This document shows positions 50,056-59,658 of a stretch of DNA of 64,000 bases, piece after piece. The position numbers and the translations under genes are program-made. Every line of letters starts with the position of its first letter. The first letter of the stretch is position 1. This stretch comes from SIG653 sp045577455 (GTDB taxonomy: Bacteria > Bacillota > Clostridia > Oscillospirales > CAG-382): the NCBI GenBank assembly GCA_045577455.1, contig JAZNIJ010000190.1, positions 10,445 through 74,444 of the forward strand. Reading direction: 5' to 3'. The notes under the pieces were generated by a model. That model was not told the DNA's origin, ran no database searches, and was given only the letters and a program-made list of their open reading frames with translations.

Positions 50056-51468
50056 GTGAAAAGAATTTTGTTTTTTGCATTGGCAATTTCTATGTTACTT
50101 GGCGTTACATCGTGTGGCGGAGATAGCTCTGAAGAAACATCTGAAATAAGTTCATCTGCTGTTTCTGAAAGCCAATCGAGCATTGCCGAAGAAAGTTCAG
50201 AAGAAGCAAGTTCGGAATTAAGTTCAAATGAAGTTACCGAAAAGGAGTATGATACATTGGATAAAACAAATCTGAGAAAAGAATTTACAACTGATGAATT
50301 TTTAATTGGTTCGTGGGTTTCGTTTTATTCCTTTGAAAAGGATAGCTTTGAAACACAGCTTGACAATATGAAGGCACTTGGGCTTAACTTTAATATCTAT
50401 CCAAAGTATTTTGGCGGAGAAATGGATATGGATACAGTTGCTTCCGTTGAAGAAGAATACGGCAAAAGAGATATGTATTATCTTATGTTTGGCGGAATGG
50501 ATTTGTCCAAGGTCAATATCAATACAAACAGTGTAGTCGGTCTTGAACATTGCATCGGTTATCATATTGTTGATGAGCCACTTATAACAGAATTTGCCGG
50601 TGTTGCACAGGTATATAAGGCATACAGAGAGGCAGACCCATCCCGTTATCCATTTGTAAATCTGTTCCCAAGCTATGCAGGCGAGGTTGCAGTTGGTAAA
50701 AGCTATCTGACATATATGGAGCATTTCGTTAAAGCTGTTGGGGCAGAGAATATGGAATATCTTTCCCATGATTACTATGTGTTCCAAAAGGGTGGAACGA
50801 GGTTAGGTCTCTTTGCCGATATGGAGGCAGTGCGTAAGGTTGCTTTGGAAAACGGTGGACTTCGCACTCACGGTTTCCCACAGTCAACACAGTGGAACGG
50901 TATGCGTATGCCAAATATCAATGAAATGAGATGGAATGCGTATGCTTATCTTGCATATGGTTTCAAGGGCTTGTCTTGGTTTAACCTTGTTTGCCCAGGT
51001 AAATCCGATACAGAGGGAGAGGGCTTCTGCGAATCAATTATTTACAGAGACGGAGAAATTCACGATAAACAGCTTTACGATGACTTTGCCGCTTTAAATA
51101 AGGAAATTGCAGTTGTTGGTAAAACTTTACTTAACCTTGAATGTTTGCACGCTTATCATACTAAAAAGAATGTTGACGGTGTTGAATATCTTAAGGATTG
51201 GATGATAACTCCCGATAACAGGGCAGACCTTGTTTTGAGCCATATGGAAGACCGTAACGACGGCACAACATATATGATGCTTTTTAATAAGAGCTTCTTT
51301 AATAAACAAAAAGCAGAAATGACTATTAACTATAGCAAAATAGATTCAATATCCTGCCTTAATGCTGTTACAGGAGAATGGGAAGATGTTGCCATTGAAA
51401 ACGGAAAGTTTGATGTTGAACTCCAAAAAGGCGAGGGCAAGTTGTATCGCCTTAATATGAAACAGTAA
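50056..51468 (+). CDS. Secreted lipoprotein with glycosidase-like TIM barrel
   Basis: The protein is 470 residues from GTG 50056, which follows GAGGTG by four bases; a TTG at 50044 is less likely. The signal segment ends VTSC, a lipobox, followed by a Ser/Glu-rich linker of about 45 residues (SSEETSEISSSAVSESQ). The rest looks like a TIM-barrel glycoside hydrolase: FLIGSWVSFYS, MKALGLNFNIYP, IGYHIVDEPLI with a DEP motif, WNAYAYLAYGFKGLSWFNL, and a small beta-domain at the C-terminus. The catalytic pair is not firmly assigned. It probably acts on surface or dietary glycans outside the membrane. Confidence 0.75.
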   Translation: MKRILFFALAISMLLGVTSCGGDSSEETSEISSSAVSESQSSIAEESSEEASSELSSNEVTEKEYDTLDKTNLRKEFTTDEFLIGSWVSFYSFEKDSFETQLDNMKALGLNFNIYPKYFGGEMDMDTVASVEEEYGKRDMYYLMFGGMDLSKVNINTNSVVGLEHCIGYHIVDEPLITEFAGVAQVYKAYREADPSRYPFVNLFPSYAGEVAVGKSYLTYMEHFVKAVGAENMEYLSHDYYVFQKGGTRLGLFADMEAVRKVALENGGLRTHGFPQSTQWNGMRMPNINEMRWNAYAYLAYGFKGLSWFNLVCPGKSDTEGEGFCESIIYRDGEIHDKQLYDDFAALNKEIAVVGKTLLNLECLHAYHTKKNVDGVEYLKDWMITPDNRADLVLSHMEDRNDGTTYMMLFNKSFFNKQKAEMTINYSKIDSISCLNAVTGEWEDVAIENGKFDVELQKGEGKLYRLNMKQ

Positions 51469-51484
51469 TTATAAAAAGAGATTT

Positions 51485-51585
51485 GGGGGATTTTTTAAAA
51501 TCCCCCATTTGACTACTGACAAACCCGCCTAAAAAAGGCGGGTTTGTCAGTAGTCTGAGGGCTGAACATTTTGCTGTTCAGCCCT
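51485..51585. terminator. Three consecutive strong hairpins between convergent genes
   Basis: First, GGGGGATTTT/AAAATCCCCC (51485-51506). Second, a perfect 20-bp stem with arms 51511-51530 and 51536-51555 around AAAAA. Third, AGGGCTGAACA/TGTTCAGCCCT (51558-51585). They lie between the TIM-barrel lipoprotein and the convergent dockerin gene and probably terminate both. Confidence 0.85.
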
Positions 51586-51631
51586 TTATGACGATTATTG
51601 ATTATAGGAACATTGGGAGAGACCCAATATA

Positions 51632-54391
51632 TTAACCGTGGAGGTTATAAGTTCCAAGGAAATGACTCTTAATTCTGATGTAGTCTGTGGAATTGATAAC
51701 ACCGTCTTCTGTTACATCACCGCAAAGAAGCCCTGTTCCCGTTAACTTAAATGTTCCGAGAAAGTGACCTTTAATTCTGATGTAGTCTGTGGAGTTAATA
51801 ATACCGTCACCTGTAACATCACCAAGAAGCCATAATTCCACATTCTGAATTACAGATTTGCCGTATACGGAAACTGTATATTCTACGGTTGTATGGTTTT
51901 TCTTGCTTACCTTTATTGTATATGTGCCGTTATCAACGGAAGCGAAATGATAATTTGTATTGTTGCCTTTGAGAATCTGTTTGTATTCGGGCGTTAATGC
52001 GTTTTCTTTGTAAAGAGAAACGGTAATTTCATCTTCTTCGTTTCCAAAGCTCTTTGCGGAGCCGGAAATGAACAAATCGTTTTCACTTGTTGCTTTTTGG
52101 AAAACATACCATATTCTCACCGCCTTAACCGAGGAGGTAACATCCTGCCAGCTGTCACCTGCAATTGGCTTAACTTCAATACCGTTTAATGATGCTGTTG
52201 TTTTTCCCGAAACGAATTTACAAAGGTTTACTCCGTTTTCCTGTTTTGGCTCAACGGTAATAAGAACATAATATTTGTTGCCGCCGATAAAGGTGTCGTT
52301 TTCCGTCATTTCTTCCATATCGTTTTCGTAATCAGTCCAAACGATGTCTGTAACGGAATAATAATCGGAGTCGGTAATCGCATCGAAGTCGGGCTTTGAA
52401 CCGTCTGCAGGGATGTCAAGTCCGCTTACTGCAATGCTGTTTACGGTTTTTGGTTGACATTCAAATTCGTATGAAAGAGATTGTTCTTTGTTTGCATCAG
52501 TTTTAACGCCCAATGTTGCATAGTTGCCGTTGATGTATCCCCAACCCTCGGGCTTGTTGCTGTTTCCCGATGTGTAGAAATCAAAGCCGCTTTCTGTCTT
52601 AACATCAATATATACGCCGTATTTGTGACCGATTTGGAATGTATCTTTTGGATAAACCCATTTATCATCGGTTATATCGCGCCAGCATATACCGTTTATA
52701 ACATAGGTGTTGTTGCTGTATGCGGTATTGACGGAGTAACCTGTACCTACCATAGCGCAGTCATAGCTTGGTTTTTCCCCAACTATCGGTTCTGCAACCC
52801 CTGATATGTTTATTTCTTCAATAACAGTATCGTTCATTTTTCCGAAATTGTAGCATACGGAAATAAGCGTGCTTGGGTCTGCTTCGGGATATCTTGTAAC
52901 AACCGCATTGTTGCCGTTGACTTTGGTAGTAACAAATGGCTCTATCTGCTTGTCAATAGCAAATTCATACCCATCTGACGGCATAATGTCAACAAAAACT
53001 CGGTAATAATTGCCAACTGAGAATGTGTCCGTTGTCTTCATTACAGACCAAGCTTTACCGTCTGTTGAAACTTGCCATTGCAGAGGAGCATCGAACATAT
53101 TGTCATTTGCCAACGCCTGCTTGTATGTACTGTCCCGACAAATTACGGATTGGTCGGGAGAGGAATGTTCTTTTGGGGAATCTATTGTAAATTCAACCGA
53201 ATTAATTGTATCGGGGCAAACTCCGAAATCCATGGAAAGAGCTATGGAAAGCTCGGGCTTGTTGCTGTAGTTTATCAACTCTGCATTTTCATAATTAACC
53301 GTTGCGCTTGTTAAATTTTTTGAAAACTTGGCATTAACATCTGCAATGAGATAGATATTAACCTTATATGATCTGCCTGCAACAAATTTTGAAGTGCTTT
53401 CAATCGGCTCACCGTTTTCATACCAATTTGCTGCATGTAAATATGCTCCCTCGGGGATGTTGTAAACATAGGTGCTTACGTGGTTGCCGTTTGACGGAGC
53501 GTTGATATTTACGTCAACTGAGGTGATTTCTCTGTATATTTCAACTTCAATATTTCCCGTAATTGTGTCATAGTCATTTGGGTTGACTTTTTCACCGCTG
53601 TATGTCATAGTAAGGTCATCGGAAATATAGTCGCTTAAAGTGCTTGCGGACGGTATTTTTATTCCGTAAAATGTACCGCCTAAAATATCAACATTCGCAT
53701 TTTCACTAATGCATAAACCGTAGCCAAAGCCCTCTGCGTGACCGTAATTTGAGGTTGAGAAGTTACCGCCCCATATGTCTGCCCAACCGCCGCCAATATA
53801 TACGGCATATGTTACATTGTCGTTTCCGCTTATGCTGTCACCGTTTTCAGAGAAAAAGAATCCTTTGTGAATAACAAGCTCACCGCTATCCTGATAGATA
53901 GCCATACTGTGAGTTCCTCTATGGAATAAACCTCTGAGATAGCAGTCATAAACAACAACTTTTCCTTCTGTGTTTCTTATAACAGCGTTACTTGCGTCTT
54001 TTCCGCCAACTGCGACAAATGAGAGCTGTCCGCTGCCTTGAATATAGAGCTTACTGTTGCTTACCTGAATAAGGCAATCGTAAACCATACCATCCATAGG
54101 GGCAACAAACTTTGAATATCCTGTGAGTTTTAAACGCTTTGTACCCTTTACCGTTATTGCGGCCAATGTTCCTTCTCCTTCAATAACGGGAAGCACTTCG
54201 TCAACGTCGCCAAGGGAAACGTATATAATATTTTCGTCTTCCAAAGCGGCTTTTAATTCGCTGTAGGAAGTGCATATTACAGGGTCTCCAAATGTGTCAC
54301 CTGCCGCAAATGAAGCTACGGGTATCATACCCATAACAATTGCAAGCACTAAAAGAATGCATGGAATTTTTTTAAATGTTCTTGCTTTCAT
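51632..54391 (-). CDS. Dockerin-bearing secreted protein with beta-helix-like body
   Basis: The protein is 919 residues. A signal peptide occupies about 1-29 (ending SFAAG). Residues 60-260 have beta-helix-like strands (LYIQGSGQLSFVAVGGKDAS, VDILGGTFYGI). The middle has four similar modules of about 100 residues, each with a VxFxIGxKYxVxIxV type line. The C-terminal 65 residues form a type I dockerin: GDVTGDGIINSTDYIRIKGH and GDVTEDGVINSTDYIRIKSH, two calcium loops. It should attach to a cohesin of a scaffoldin. No catalytic domain is recognised, so it may be a binding or structural subunit. AAGGAG precedes ATG 54391. Confidence 0.9.
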   Translation of the reverse strand: MKARTFKKIPCILLVLAIVMGMIPVASFAAGDTFGDPVICTSYSELKAALEDENIIYVSLGDVDEVLPVIEGEGTLAAITVKGTKRLKLTGYSKFVAPMDGMVYDCLIQVSNSKLYIQGSGQLSFVAVGGKDASNAVIRNTEGKVVVYDCYLRGLFHRGTHSMAIYQDSGELVIHKGFFFSENGDSISGNDNVTYAVYIGGGWADIWGGNFSTSNYGHAEGFGYGLCISENANVDILGGTFYGIKIPSASTLSDYISDDLTMTYSGEKVNPNDYDTITGNIEVEIYREITSVDVNINAPSNGNHVSTYVYNIPEGAYLHAANWYENGEPIESTSKFVAGRSYKVNIYLIADVNAKFSKNLTSATVNYENAELINYSNKPELSIALSMDFGVCPDTINSVEFTIDSPKEHSSPDQSVICRDSTYKQALANDNMFDAPLQWQVSTDGKAWSVMKTTDTFSVGNYYRVFVDIMPSDGYEFAIDKQIEPFVTTKVNGNNAVVTRYPEADPSTLISVCYNFGKMNDTVIEEINISGVAEPIVGEKPSYDCAMVGTGYSVNTAYSNNTYVINGICWRDITDDKWVYPKDTFQIGHKYGVYIDVKTESGFDFYTSGNSNKPEGWGYINGNYATLGVKTDANKEQSLSYEFECQPKTVNSIAVSGLDIPADGSKPDFDAITDSDYYSVTDIVWTDYENDMEEMTENDTFIGGNKYYVLITVEPKQENGVNLCKFVSGKTTASLNGIEVKPIAGDSWQDVTSSVKAVRIWYVFQKATSENDLFISGSAKSFGNEEDEITVSLYKENALTPEYKQILKGNNTNYHFASVDNGTYTIKVSKKNHTTVEYTVSVYGKSVIQNVELWLLGDVTGDGIINSTDYIRIKGHFLGTFKLTGTGLLCGDVTEDGVINSTDYIRIKSHFLGTYNLHG

Positions 54392-54428
54392 TCTGTAATC
54401 TCCTTATGTTTTTAAGCTTATATGTCAA

Positions 54429-54516
54429 AGTGTTTATGTTTGAATTCTTGTGAAGTGTTTTAGTGTTTATGTTTGAATTCTTGTGAAGCTCTATGTTAAA
54501 GTGTTTATGTTTGAAA
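54429..54516. repeat. Three direct repeats upstream of the first dockerin gene
   Basis: AGTGTTTATGTTTGAA occurs at 54429, 54462 and 54500; the first two are followed by TTCTTGTGAAG. They fill the short gap between the two dockerin genes. Confidence 0.85.
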
Positions 54517-54520
54517 CACT

Positions 54521-56659
54521 TCAGTGAAGCTCATATGTTCCGAGAAAATGACCTTTAATTCTCAGATAATCCGTTGAATTAATAATTCCGTCTTTTGTAA
54601 CATCTCCGGCGGTGAATTCAGCGCCTTCGAGAGTTAAGGTGCCAAGAAAATGCCCCTTTATTCTCAGATAATCGGTTGAATTAACAAAGCCGTCGTTGTT
54701 AACGTCACCAAGAAGATAATCGGGCGTTGGCTCCGGCTCATCCGGCTCGGAATCTTCTTTTGGGGGAAGAACCCAAACAGCATCGTAAACACTGAGAGAG
54801 GTTACTCCGTCCCATTCTGTTGCTGTTTCAATGTCGTTTTTTCCATCTGAACTAACAAAAACATCGCCCAAGTCAATAAAAACATCTTCGTTTATGAATT
54901 CCCACCATCCGCCTCCGTCAAATGCGTGAAAGCTTCCATCGGAGACGAAAATAGCTGTACTGCTTGCAAAAACGCCTGCTTGCGAGGTGTAACAATAAAG
55001 CTCACCGCCCAATATATGAACATCATAAACATCAAGACAGCAGTATATGTACGCATCGATATAAATTTTACCGTTGAAAATCACAAGTGTGCCGTTTATA
55101 TTTATACCGTTTGCTCTTGACAAGTTGTCATTATAGCCAATTACATCAAGGGAACCTTCGCCGTCAATAGTCAAAGCGTGTATATTTTCGTCTTCTTCGT
55201 ATGTATCGCTGATTGATGAAACAATGTTTTCGCCTGTAAATATAATTCTCAAAAGCCCCTCATCAAAAACAATGTCGGCGTTTTGGTCGGTAAAGTTTAC
55301 AAGGAAAAGAGTGCCGTTTTGGTAAAAAGCATAGTTATCGTTTGGCTTTGTTGCCGTAACCGACGATGCGCCTTTTGGTAGGTAATCACCGTCTTTCAAG
55401 GCAATATTACCAATTTTAACTCTGTTGTGTTCGTAGCTTTCCTTTGCAACGAAGTCTTTTTCAAGAACCCGTATTTTAAGGTTAAGGTCTTTGCAATAAT
55501 TGTTAACCAAATCATTTCCTATGTATGCAGATGTGTTGGTGTCGTTAAATTCATACCCGTCCGTTGCGCTGACAATAACATTTAAACGGTATGTTTTCCC
55601 TTTAACAAAGCTTTCATAATCGTATACAGTGTTAACGATTTTTCCTTCGTTAAGCTCAAACCACCTGATATCCAGAATTTCAGTGTAAGGGCTGTCGGCA
55701 GTTGCGTCATAATCGGGGGCGCAAACCGCTTCGGGAGGTAAAATATCAGCAATGTCTATGTAGCTTAGCTGTTTTGTTCTGTAAAATTCAACAAAACGGT
55801 ATTTCTCCACATTTTCTGTAACAAAGCTGCCCGCATTGCTTCCGTTTGGGTTTTCTGAAACTTTCAGGGAAACATTGGCATATGTAATATTCTCGGCTTC
55901 AGAATAAATTGCACAATAATCTTGAGGAAAATCCGGATTATCTGAAATAACCTTCACATATGAGTCGGTAACAACAATCATTCCGCTTGAATAAATTCCA
56001 ATGTCGGTAACGCCTATGTCAACATGGCAATTGGTAAAAGAAATGCTTTGATTGTCAGAATATGTCTGTATACCGCGAGAACCTCTTATTCTTAAGGTTG
56101 CATTCGTTGCGAATACGTGGGAACGATAGGAATATATACCGTAGAAGTATTCGGAATAAATATCAAGATAAACATTCTTAACGGTAATTGTTGCCTCGGC
56201 GTACAACGCTCTCTCAGCTTTGAGGTAAAGGTAGCCGTCACCTGTAATTTGAATATATTCGCCCACATATATACCCCTTGTTATGTGGCTTGCTTCGCTT
56301 CGGCAAATTAACGAGTTGTTGCCTTTTAAAACAAGTGACAAGCTTTGGGTGCTGTATATTACCGTTGGATAAACCTTGGTTGTGTATTTGTCAGATTCTT
56401 TGTGCAAATATCCCGCACCCGTGTATGAATAGTTGCGAAGAATCAACTGACTGCCGCTGTAATAAGCATATCCGCTGTTTGTGGGGGAATGTTTTTGTGT
56501 TTCCGTTGCTCCAACGGGAAGATAATCACCCTTCGCTAACCCGATGCCTCCAACATAAACAGAATATTCTTCTGTGCTTTCTGCCGAAATTGAAGAAAAC
56601 GGAACGGACGTTATCAGAAGAAAAAGCATAAGAATTAAACTTGAAACTTTTCTTTTCAT
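54521..56659 (-). CDS. Second dockerin-bearing secreted protein
   Basis: The protein is 712 residues from ATG 56659, which follows AAGGAGGC; a longer frame to 56764 lacks such a site. The signal peptide ends near SISAE. Two halves each begin with a YVGGIGLAKGDYLPVGA-like line (second: KIGNIALKDGDYLPKGASSV), followed by beta-helix-like strands (LRIRGSRGIQTYSD, GSLDVIGYND). The C-terminus is a dockerin with GDVNNDGFVNSTDYLRIKGH and GDVTKDGIINSTDYLRIKGH. The near-identical dockerin to the neighbour suggests the same cohesin partner. No enzyme motif is recognised. Confidence 0.9.
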   Translation of the reverse strand: MKRKVSSLILMLFLLITSVPFSSISAESTEEYSVYVGGIGLAKGDYLPVGATETQKHSPTNSGYAYYSGSQLILRNYSYTGAGYLHKESDKYTTKVYPTVIYSTQSLSLVLKGNNSLICRSEASHITRGIYVGEYIQITGDGYLYLKAERALYAEATITVKNVYLDIYSEYFYGIYSYRSHVFATNATLRIRGSRGIQTYSDNQSISFTNCHVDIGVTDIGIYSSGMIVVTDSYVKVISDNPDFPQDYCAIYSEAENITYANVSLKVSENPNGSNAGSFVTENVEKYRFVEFYRTKQLSYIDIADILPPEAVCAPDYDATADSPYTEILDIRWFELNEGKIVNTVYDYESFVKGKTYRLNVIVSATDGYEFNDTNTSAYIGNDLVNNYCKDLNLKIRVLEKDFVAKESYEHNRVKIGNIALKDGDYLPKGASSVTATKPNDNYAFYQNGTLFLVNFTDQNADIVFDEGLLRIIFTGENIVSSISDTYEEDENIHALTIDGEGSLDVIGYNDNLSRANGININGTLVIFNGKIYIDAYIYCCLDVYDVHILGGELYCYTSQAGVFASSTAIFVSDGSFHAFDGGGWWEFINEDVFIDLGDVFVSSDGKNDIETATEWDGVTSLSVYDAVWVLPPKEDSEPDEPEPTPDYLLGDVNNDGFVNSTDYLRIKGHFLGTLTLEGAEFTAGDVTKDGIINSTDYLRIKGHFLGTYELH

Positions 56660-56756
56660 TGTTTCTGCCTCCTTGATTTTATTTAGCACATATACGGTAT
56701 AAAAAATATTATAAAAAATGAGAACAAATATGTGTAAAATTATGTATAATATACTC

Positions 56757-56785
56757 TTGACCAAACAAGATACTTGTGATATAAT
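56757..56785 (+). promoter_or_regulatory. Promoter of the 7TM-LuxR gene
   Basis: TTGACC at 56757-56762, a 17-bp spacer and TATAAT at 56780-56785, giving a leader of about 200 nt. The leader includes two AAAGTGTGGGA-like repeats near 56907 and 56939 but no recognisable riboswitch. Confidence 0.75.
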
Positions 56786-56994
56786 TTAAAAAAAGTATAA
56801 ACTTTAGTTTATATTTGAAGAGTTATACGATAATTACTTCAACTAATTTATATTTCTTAATTATTTTACACTATTTTTCTCAAAAAGTCACCACACCTTA
56901 ACGCAAAAAAGTGTGGGATTATCAAAAATAATTCAAAAAAAGTGTGGGAAAAAGGGTGGGACAGAAGAAAGTAATTCATTTTTGGGGCAAGCTT

Positions 56995-58092
56995 ATGAAA
57001 AAATCTCTGTTTGTGATGCTGCTTATATTAATAATGCCAACTCTTTCGGGATGTGCAACAGACGAAAACGTATTTTCGGATTTATCAATGGTTTATTGCA
57101 TAACTGCGTTTCTTTCTCTGTTTCCCTTGCTCTCTTGTTTCTTTTTGGAGCAAAAAGCAAAAAAGTGGTTTATCTTTTTGTTTTCTTCTGTTTTTGTTGT
57201 TAATGCGGGCTACACTCTTTTGTCCGTTTCGCCGTCCTTAGAGGTTGCCCTTTGGGCAAACAGAATCTCTTATCTCGGCTCGGTGTATTTACCCTTTGCA
57301 ATGACAATGATCATTCTGAATGTAGTCAACGCGGATTATAAAAAATGGTTGCCCGTTGTTTTGTTTTTGTTAAGCACGGCTGTTTTATTTGTTACGGCAA
57401 GCCCGGGATATTCGGATATTTACTATAAAGAGGTTTCCTTTGAGATAATTAACGGAACATCAAAGCTTGTAAAGGTTTATGGAGCATTTCATTCTCTTTA
57501 TCTCTTCTATCTTGTTGGCTATTTCGTTTCAATGGTTGCAATAATCGTTTACGCCCGTTTGAAGAAAAACGTTGAATATACTTCTCACGCGGTCATTTTA
57601 GCAATTGCCGTGTTTGTTAATATCGGCGTATGGCTTATAGAACAGTTTACAAGATTTGATTTTGAATTCCTTTCCGTTTCTTATATTATAAGTGAATTAT
57701 TCTTACTGGGCGCACACCTTATAACGGTGGAAACTCAAAAATTGGCAGGGCTTGTTCGGCAAAACGAAGAAACGGAAACAAACTATGCACCAACGGTATT
57801 TGCATCCAATAATATGAAAGAAGCACAAGTGGGAGTTCTTGCTAAAGAATCATCTTACGTTAAGACCGTTTCGGAAGAAGCGTTGGAAACCTTTAACCTC
57901 GGTTTAAAAAGATTGACCCCAACGGAAAGGGCTATTTATGAATTATATATCTGCGGTAAAACCACTAAAGATATTATGAATGAGCTTGGTATCAAGGAAA
58001 ACACCTTGAAGTTCCATAACAAAAATATTTACAGTAAATTAGGTGTTACCTCCCGTAAACAGCTTTTTGAAATATACGAATCAATTAAATAA
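56995..58092 (+). CDS. 7TM sensor fused to a LuxR-type DNA-binding domain
   Basis: The protein is 365 residues. An N-terminal signal-like helix and seven further hydrophobic segments (about 25-260) resemble the 7TM sensor found at the start of some histidine kinases. The C-terminal 65 residues are a LuxR/GerE helix-turn-helix (LTPTERAIYELYICGKTTKDIMNELGIKENTLKFH). There is no kinase or receiver domain, so it is a one-component membrane regulator. ATG 56995 is preferred over 56944, although its ribosome binding site is weak. It is divergent from the dockerin genes and could control them; that is an inference from position. Confidence 0.82.
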   Translation: MKKSLFVMLLILIMPTLSGCATDENVFSDLSMVYCITAFLSLFPLLSCFFLEQKAKKWFIFLFSSVFVVNAGYTLLSVSPSLEVALWANRISYLGSVYLPFAMTMIILNVVNADYKKWLPVVLFLLSTAVLFVTASPGYSDIYYKEVSFEIINGTSKLVKVYGAFHSLYLFYLVGYFVSMVAIIVYARLKKNVEYTSHAVILAIAVFVNIGVWLIEQFTRFDFEFLSVSYIISELFLLGAHLITVETQKLAGLVRQNEETETNYAPTVFASNNMKEAQVGVLAKESSYVKTVSEEALETFNLGLKRLTPTERAIYELYICGKTTKDIMNELGIKENTLKFHNKNIYSKLGVTSRKQLFEIYESIK

Positions 58093-58094
58093 AC

Positions 58095-58140
58095 CAAAAA
58101 GTGGTTGTTGCACAAATTTATGCAACAACCACAGTTTTAT
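58095..58140. terminator. Bidirectional terminator hairpin
   Basis: GTGGTTGTTGCA (58101-58112) pairs with TGCAACAACCAC (58121-58132). AAAAA precedes it and TTTTATTTTAAA follows, so it can terminate both convergent genes. Confidence 0.88.
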
Positions 58141-58538
58141 TTTAAAAGCTCGTCTGAAATACGAATTATTTCGGGAGCTATTTTTTTTCGTTGTTTTTCA
58201 ACTATATTATTATAAACAGGGTAAGCAACTGACAAAATCACGATGCCGATAATCCCAACTATAATACCCATTATCATTGAAATATCGCCTTTAAGCCCAA
58301 TTACTTTTCCGATATCAGTCATCGCAAAGCTCATACCCGTTCCTAAAATCAACGTACCTATAATGCCCAGCACAAGGGAAGCAACGGTTGCCTTTCTCGT
58401 AACGGATGCATCAAGGCGGCGAAGCTTCGTCATTTTGTCCTCTTCTTGTTTGGGCTGTGAATATTTATCTTTGATTGCCTTTATTTCTTCCTGCTCTATG
58501 GCGGAGTAGGTAAATTGAAATCCGTCTTTGTTTTCCAT
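58137..58538 (-). CDS. Small membrane protein, paralogue 1, downstream of the two-component genes
   Basis: The protein is 133 residues. A charged N-terminal half (about 1-48) is followed by two membrane segments and a basic/acidic tail. It shares GTGMSFAMTDIGKVIG with the GSGMSLVMTDIGEKAG stretch of the protein at 60666-61031, and the same overall layout. AGGAG precedes the ATG. It follows the histidine kinase gene by 55 bp. It could be a regulated target or accessory of the two-component system. Confidence 0.78.
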   Translation of the reverse strand: MENKDGFQFTYSAIEQEEIKAIKDKYSQPKQEEDKMTKLRRLDASVTRKATVASLVLGIIGTLILGTGMSFAMTDIGKVIGLKGDISMIMGIIVGIIGIVILSVAYPVYNNIVEKQRKKIAPEIIRISDELLK

Positions 58539-58593
58539 TTAATTGCTCCTTTTTAAATTCAACCGATTTATCTTTTTTGTTCACTGTATTATA

Positions 58594-59658
58594 TTATCTC
58601 GGTATTTTCACAGTGAAGGTCGAGCCGCTTCCCACTGTGCTTTCCACGGAAATTTCACCTTGTATAATATCAATAACTTTTTTAACCAATGCAAGCCCCA
58701 AACCGTTGCCCTGAACAGAGTGAGATGTATCACCCTGATAAAACTTCTCAAATATATGTGCTCCAACCTCCGATGACATACCGCATCCCGTATCGCTCAC
58801 TTTAATAATTGCAAATTCATCTGTTGCGGTGAGAGAAACGGAAACTCTGCCGCCCGTGGGTGTAAACTTGAATGCGTTGGAAAAAAGATTGTTCCACACA
58901 TGGCTCAGAAGCTCCGAATCTGCTTTTATAATAACATCCTCTGCAATATTTGTTTCAAGCTCGATATCTGAGCTTTCCCAAATGTTTTCAAACTGTAAAA
59001 GACATTCGCAAAGCTGTTCGCTTAAGTTGAAGTACAACGCTTTCGGATAAATCTTTTGGTTTTCCAAACGATTCAGTTTTAATATGTTTGTTATCATATC
59101 CGCCATACGCTTTGAGCTTTCGGTAATGCCTTTCGCGTATTCAAGTCGTTTTTCGTCGCTTAAATCGGGTGACATAAGAAGTGTTCCGTAATTCTGAATA
59201 ATTGAAAGAGGAGTTTTCATTTCGTGGGATACATTTGAAATGAAATCTGCTCTCAATGTTTCAACACCTGATAATTCTTCTGCCATACGGTTTATTGCCA
59301 TGGCAATTTGATTGAATTCTTCCATTCCCGAGCTTTCCATTGGAGGTATGCGGACAGAAAAATCGCCTTGCATAATTTTTTCCGTTGCTTCGGTTATGGT
59401 TTTTGTTGGGCGTTCCACCATTATTTTTCTTCGGATATAATCTGCAAATTTAAAGAGAAAGGTAATTAAAATTACGTTCCAAAAGGTTGACCTTGCGGCG
59501 GTTGTAATATTTTCGGATGTGAGCGTAAGATTCATACTGTCTGCAAGGGTACTCACAAACAACATTGTTGTGCAGGACACAATAAACCCTACCGTGAGAA
59601 AAAACAGCATAAAGCTGCTTACTGTACCTAATACACTTTTTAAAGTTATTTTTTTCAT
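58594..59658 (-). CDS. Sensor histidine kinase
   Basis: The protein is 354 residues. Two membrane segments (about 8-38 and 58-75) bracket a very short extracellular loop. A HAMP domain follows, then HisKA with FISNVSHEMKTPLS (His145), then HATPase_c with the N box (VWNNLFSNAFKFTP), the G1 DTGCGM and G2 GNGLGLALVKK. The small extracellular loop suggests sensing within the membrane. It overlaps the response regulator by four bases, so the two are cotranslated. Confidence 0.93.
   Translation of the reverse strand: MKKITLKSVLGTVSSFMLFFLTVGFIVSCTTMLFVSTLADSMNLTLTSENITTAARSTFWNVILITFLFKFADYIRRKIMVERPTKTITEATEKIMQGDFSVRIPPMESSGMEEFNQIAMAINRMAEELSGVETLRADFISNVSHEMKTPLSIIQNYGTLLMSPDLSDEKRLEYAKGITESSKRMADMITNILKLNRLENQKIYPKALYFNLSEQLCECLLQFENIWESSDIELETNIAEDVIIKADSELLSHVWNNLFSNAFKFTPTGGRVSVSLTATDEFAIIKVSDTGCGMSSEVGAHIFEKFYQGDTSHSVQGNGLGLALVKKVIDIIQGEISVESTVGSGSTFTVKIPR

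Noticed and set aside
56786..56994. A riboswitch in the long leader of the 7TM-LuxR gene
   Set aside because: Only A/T-rich sequence and a short AAAGTGTGGGA repeat are visible; no aptamer-like conserved core was recognised.
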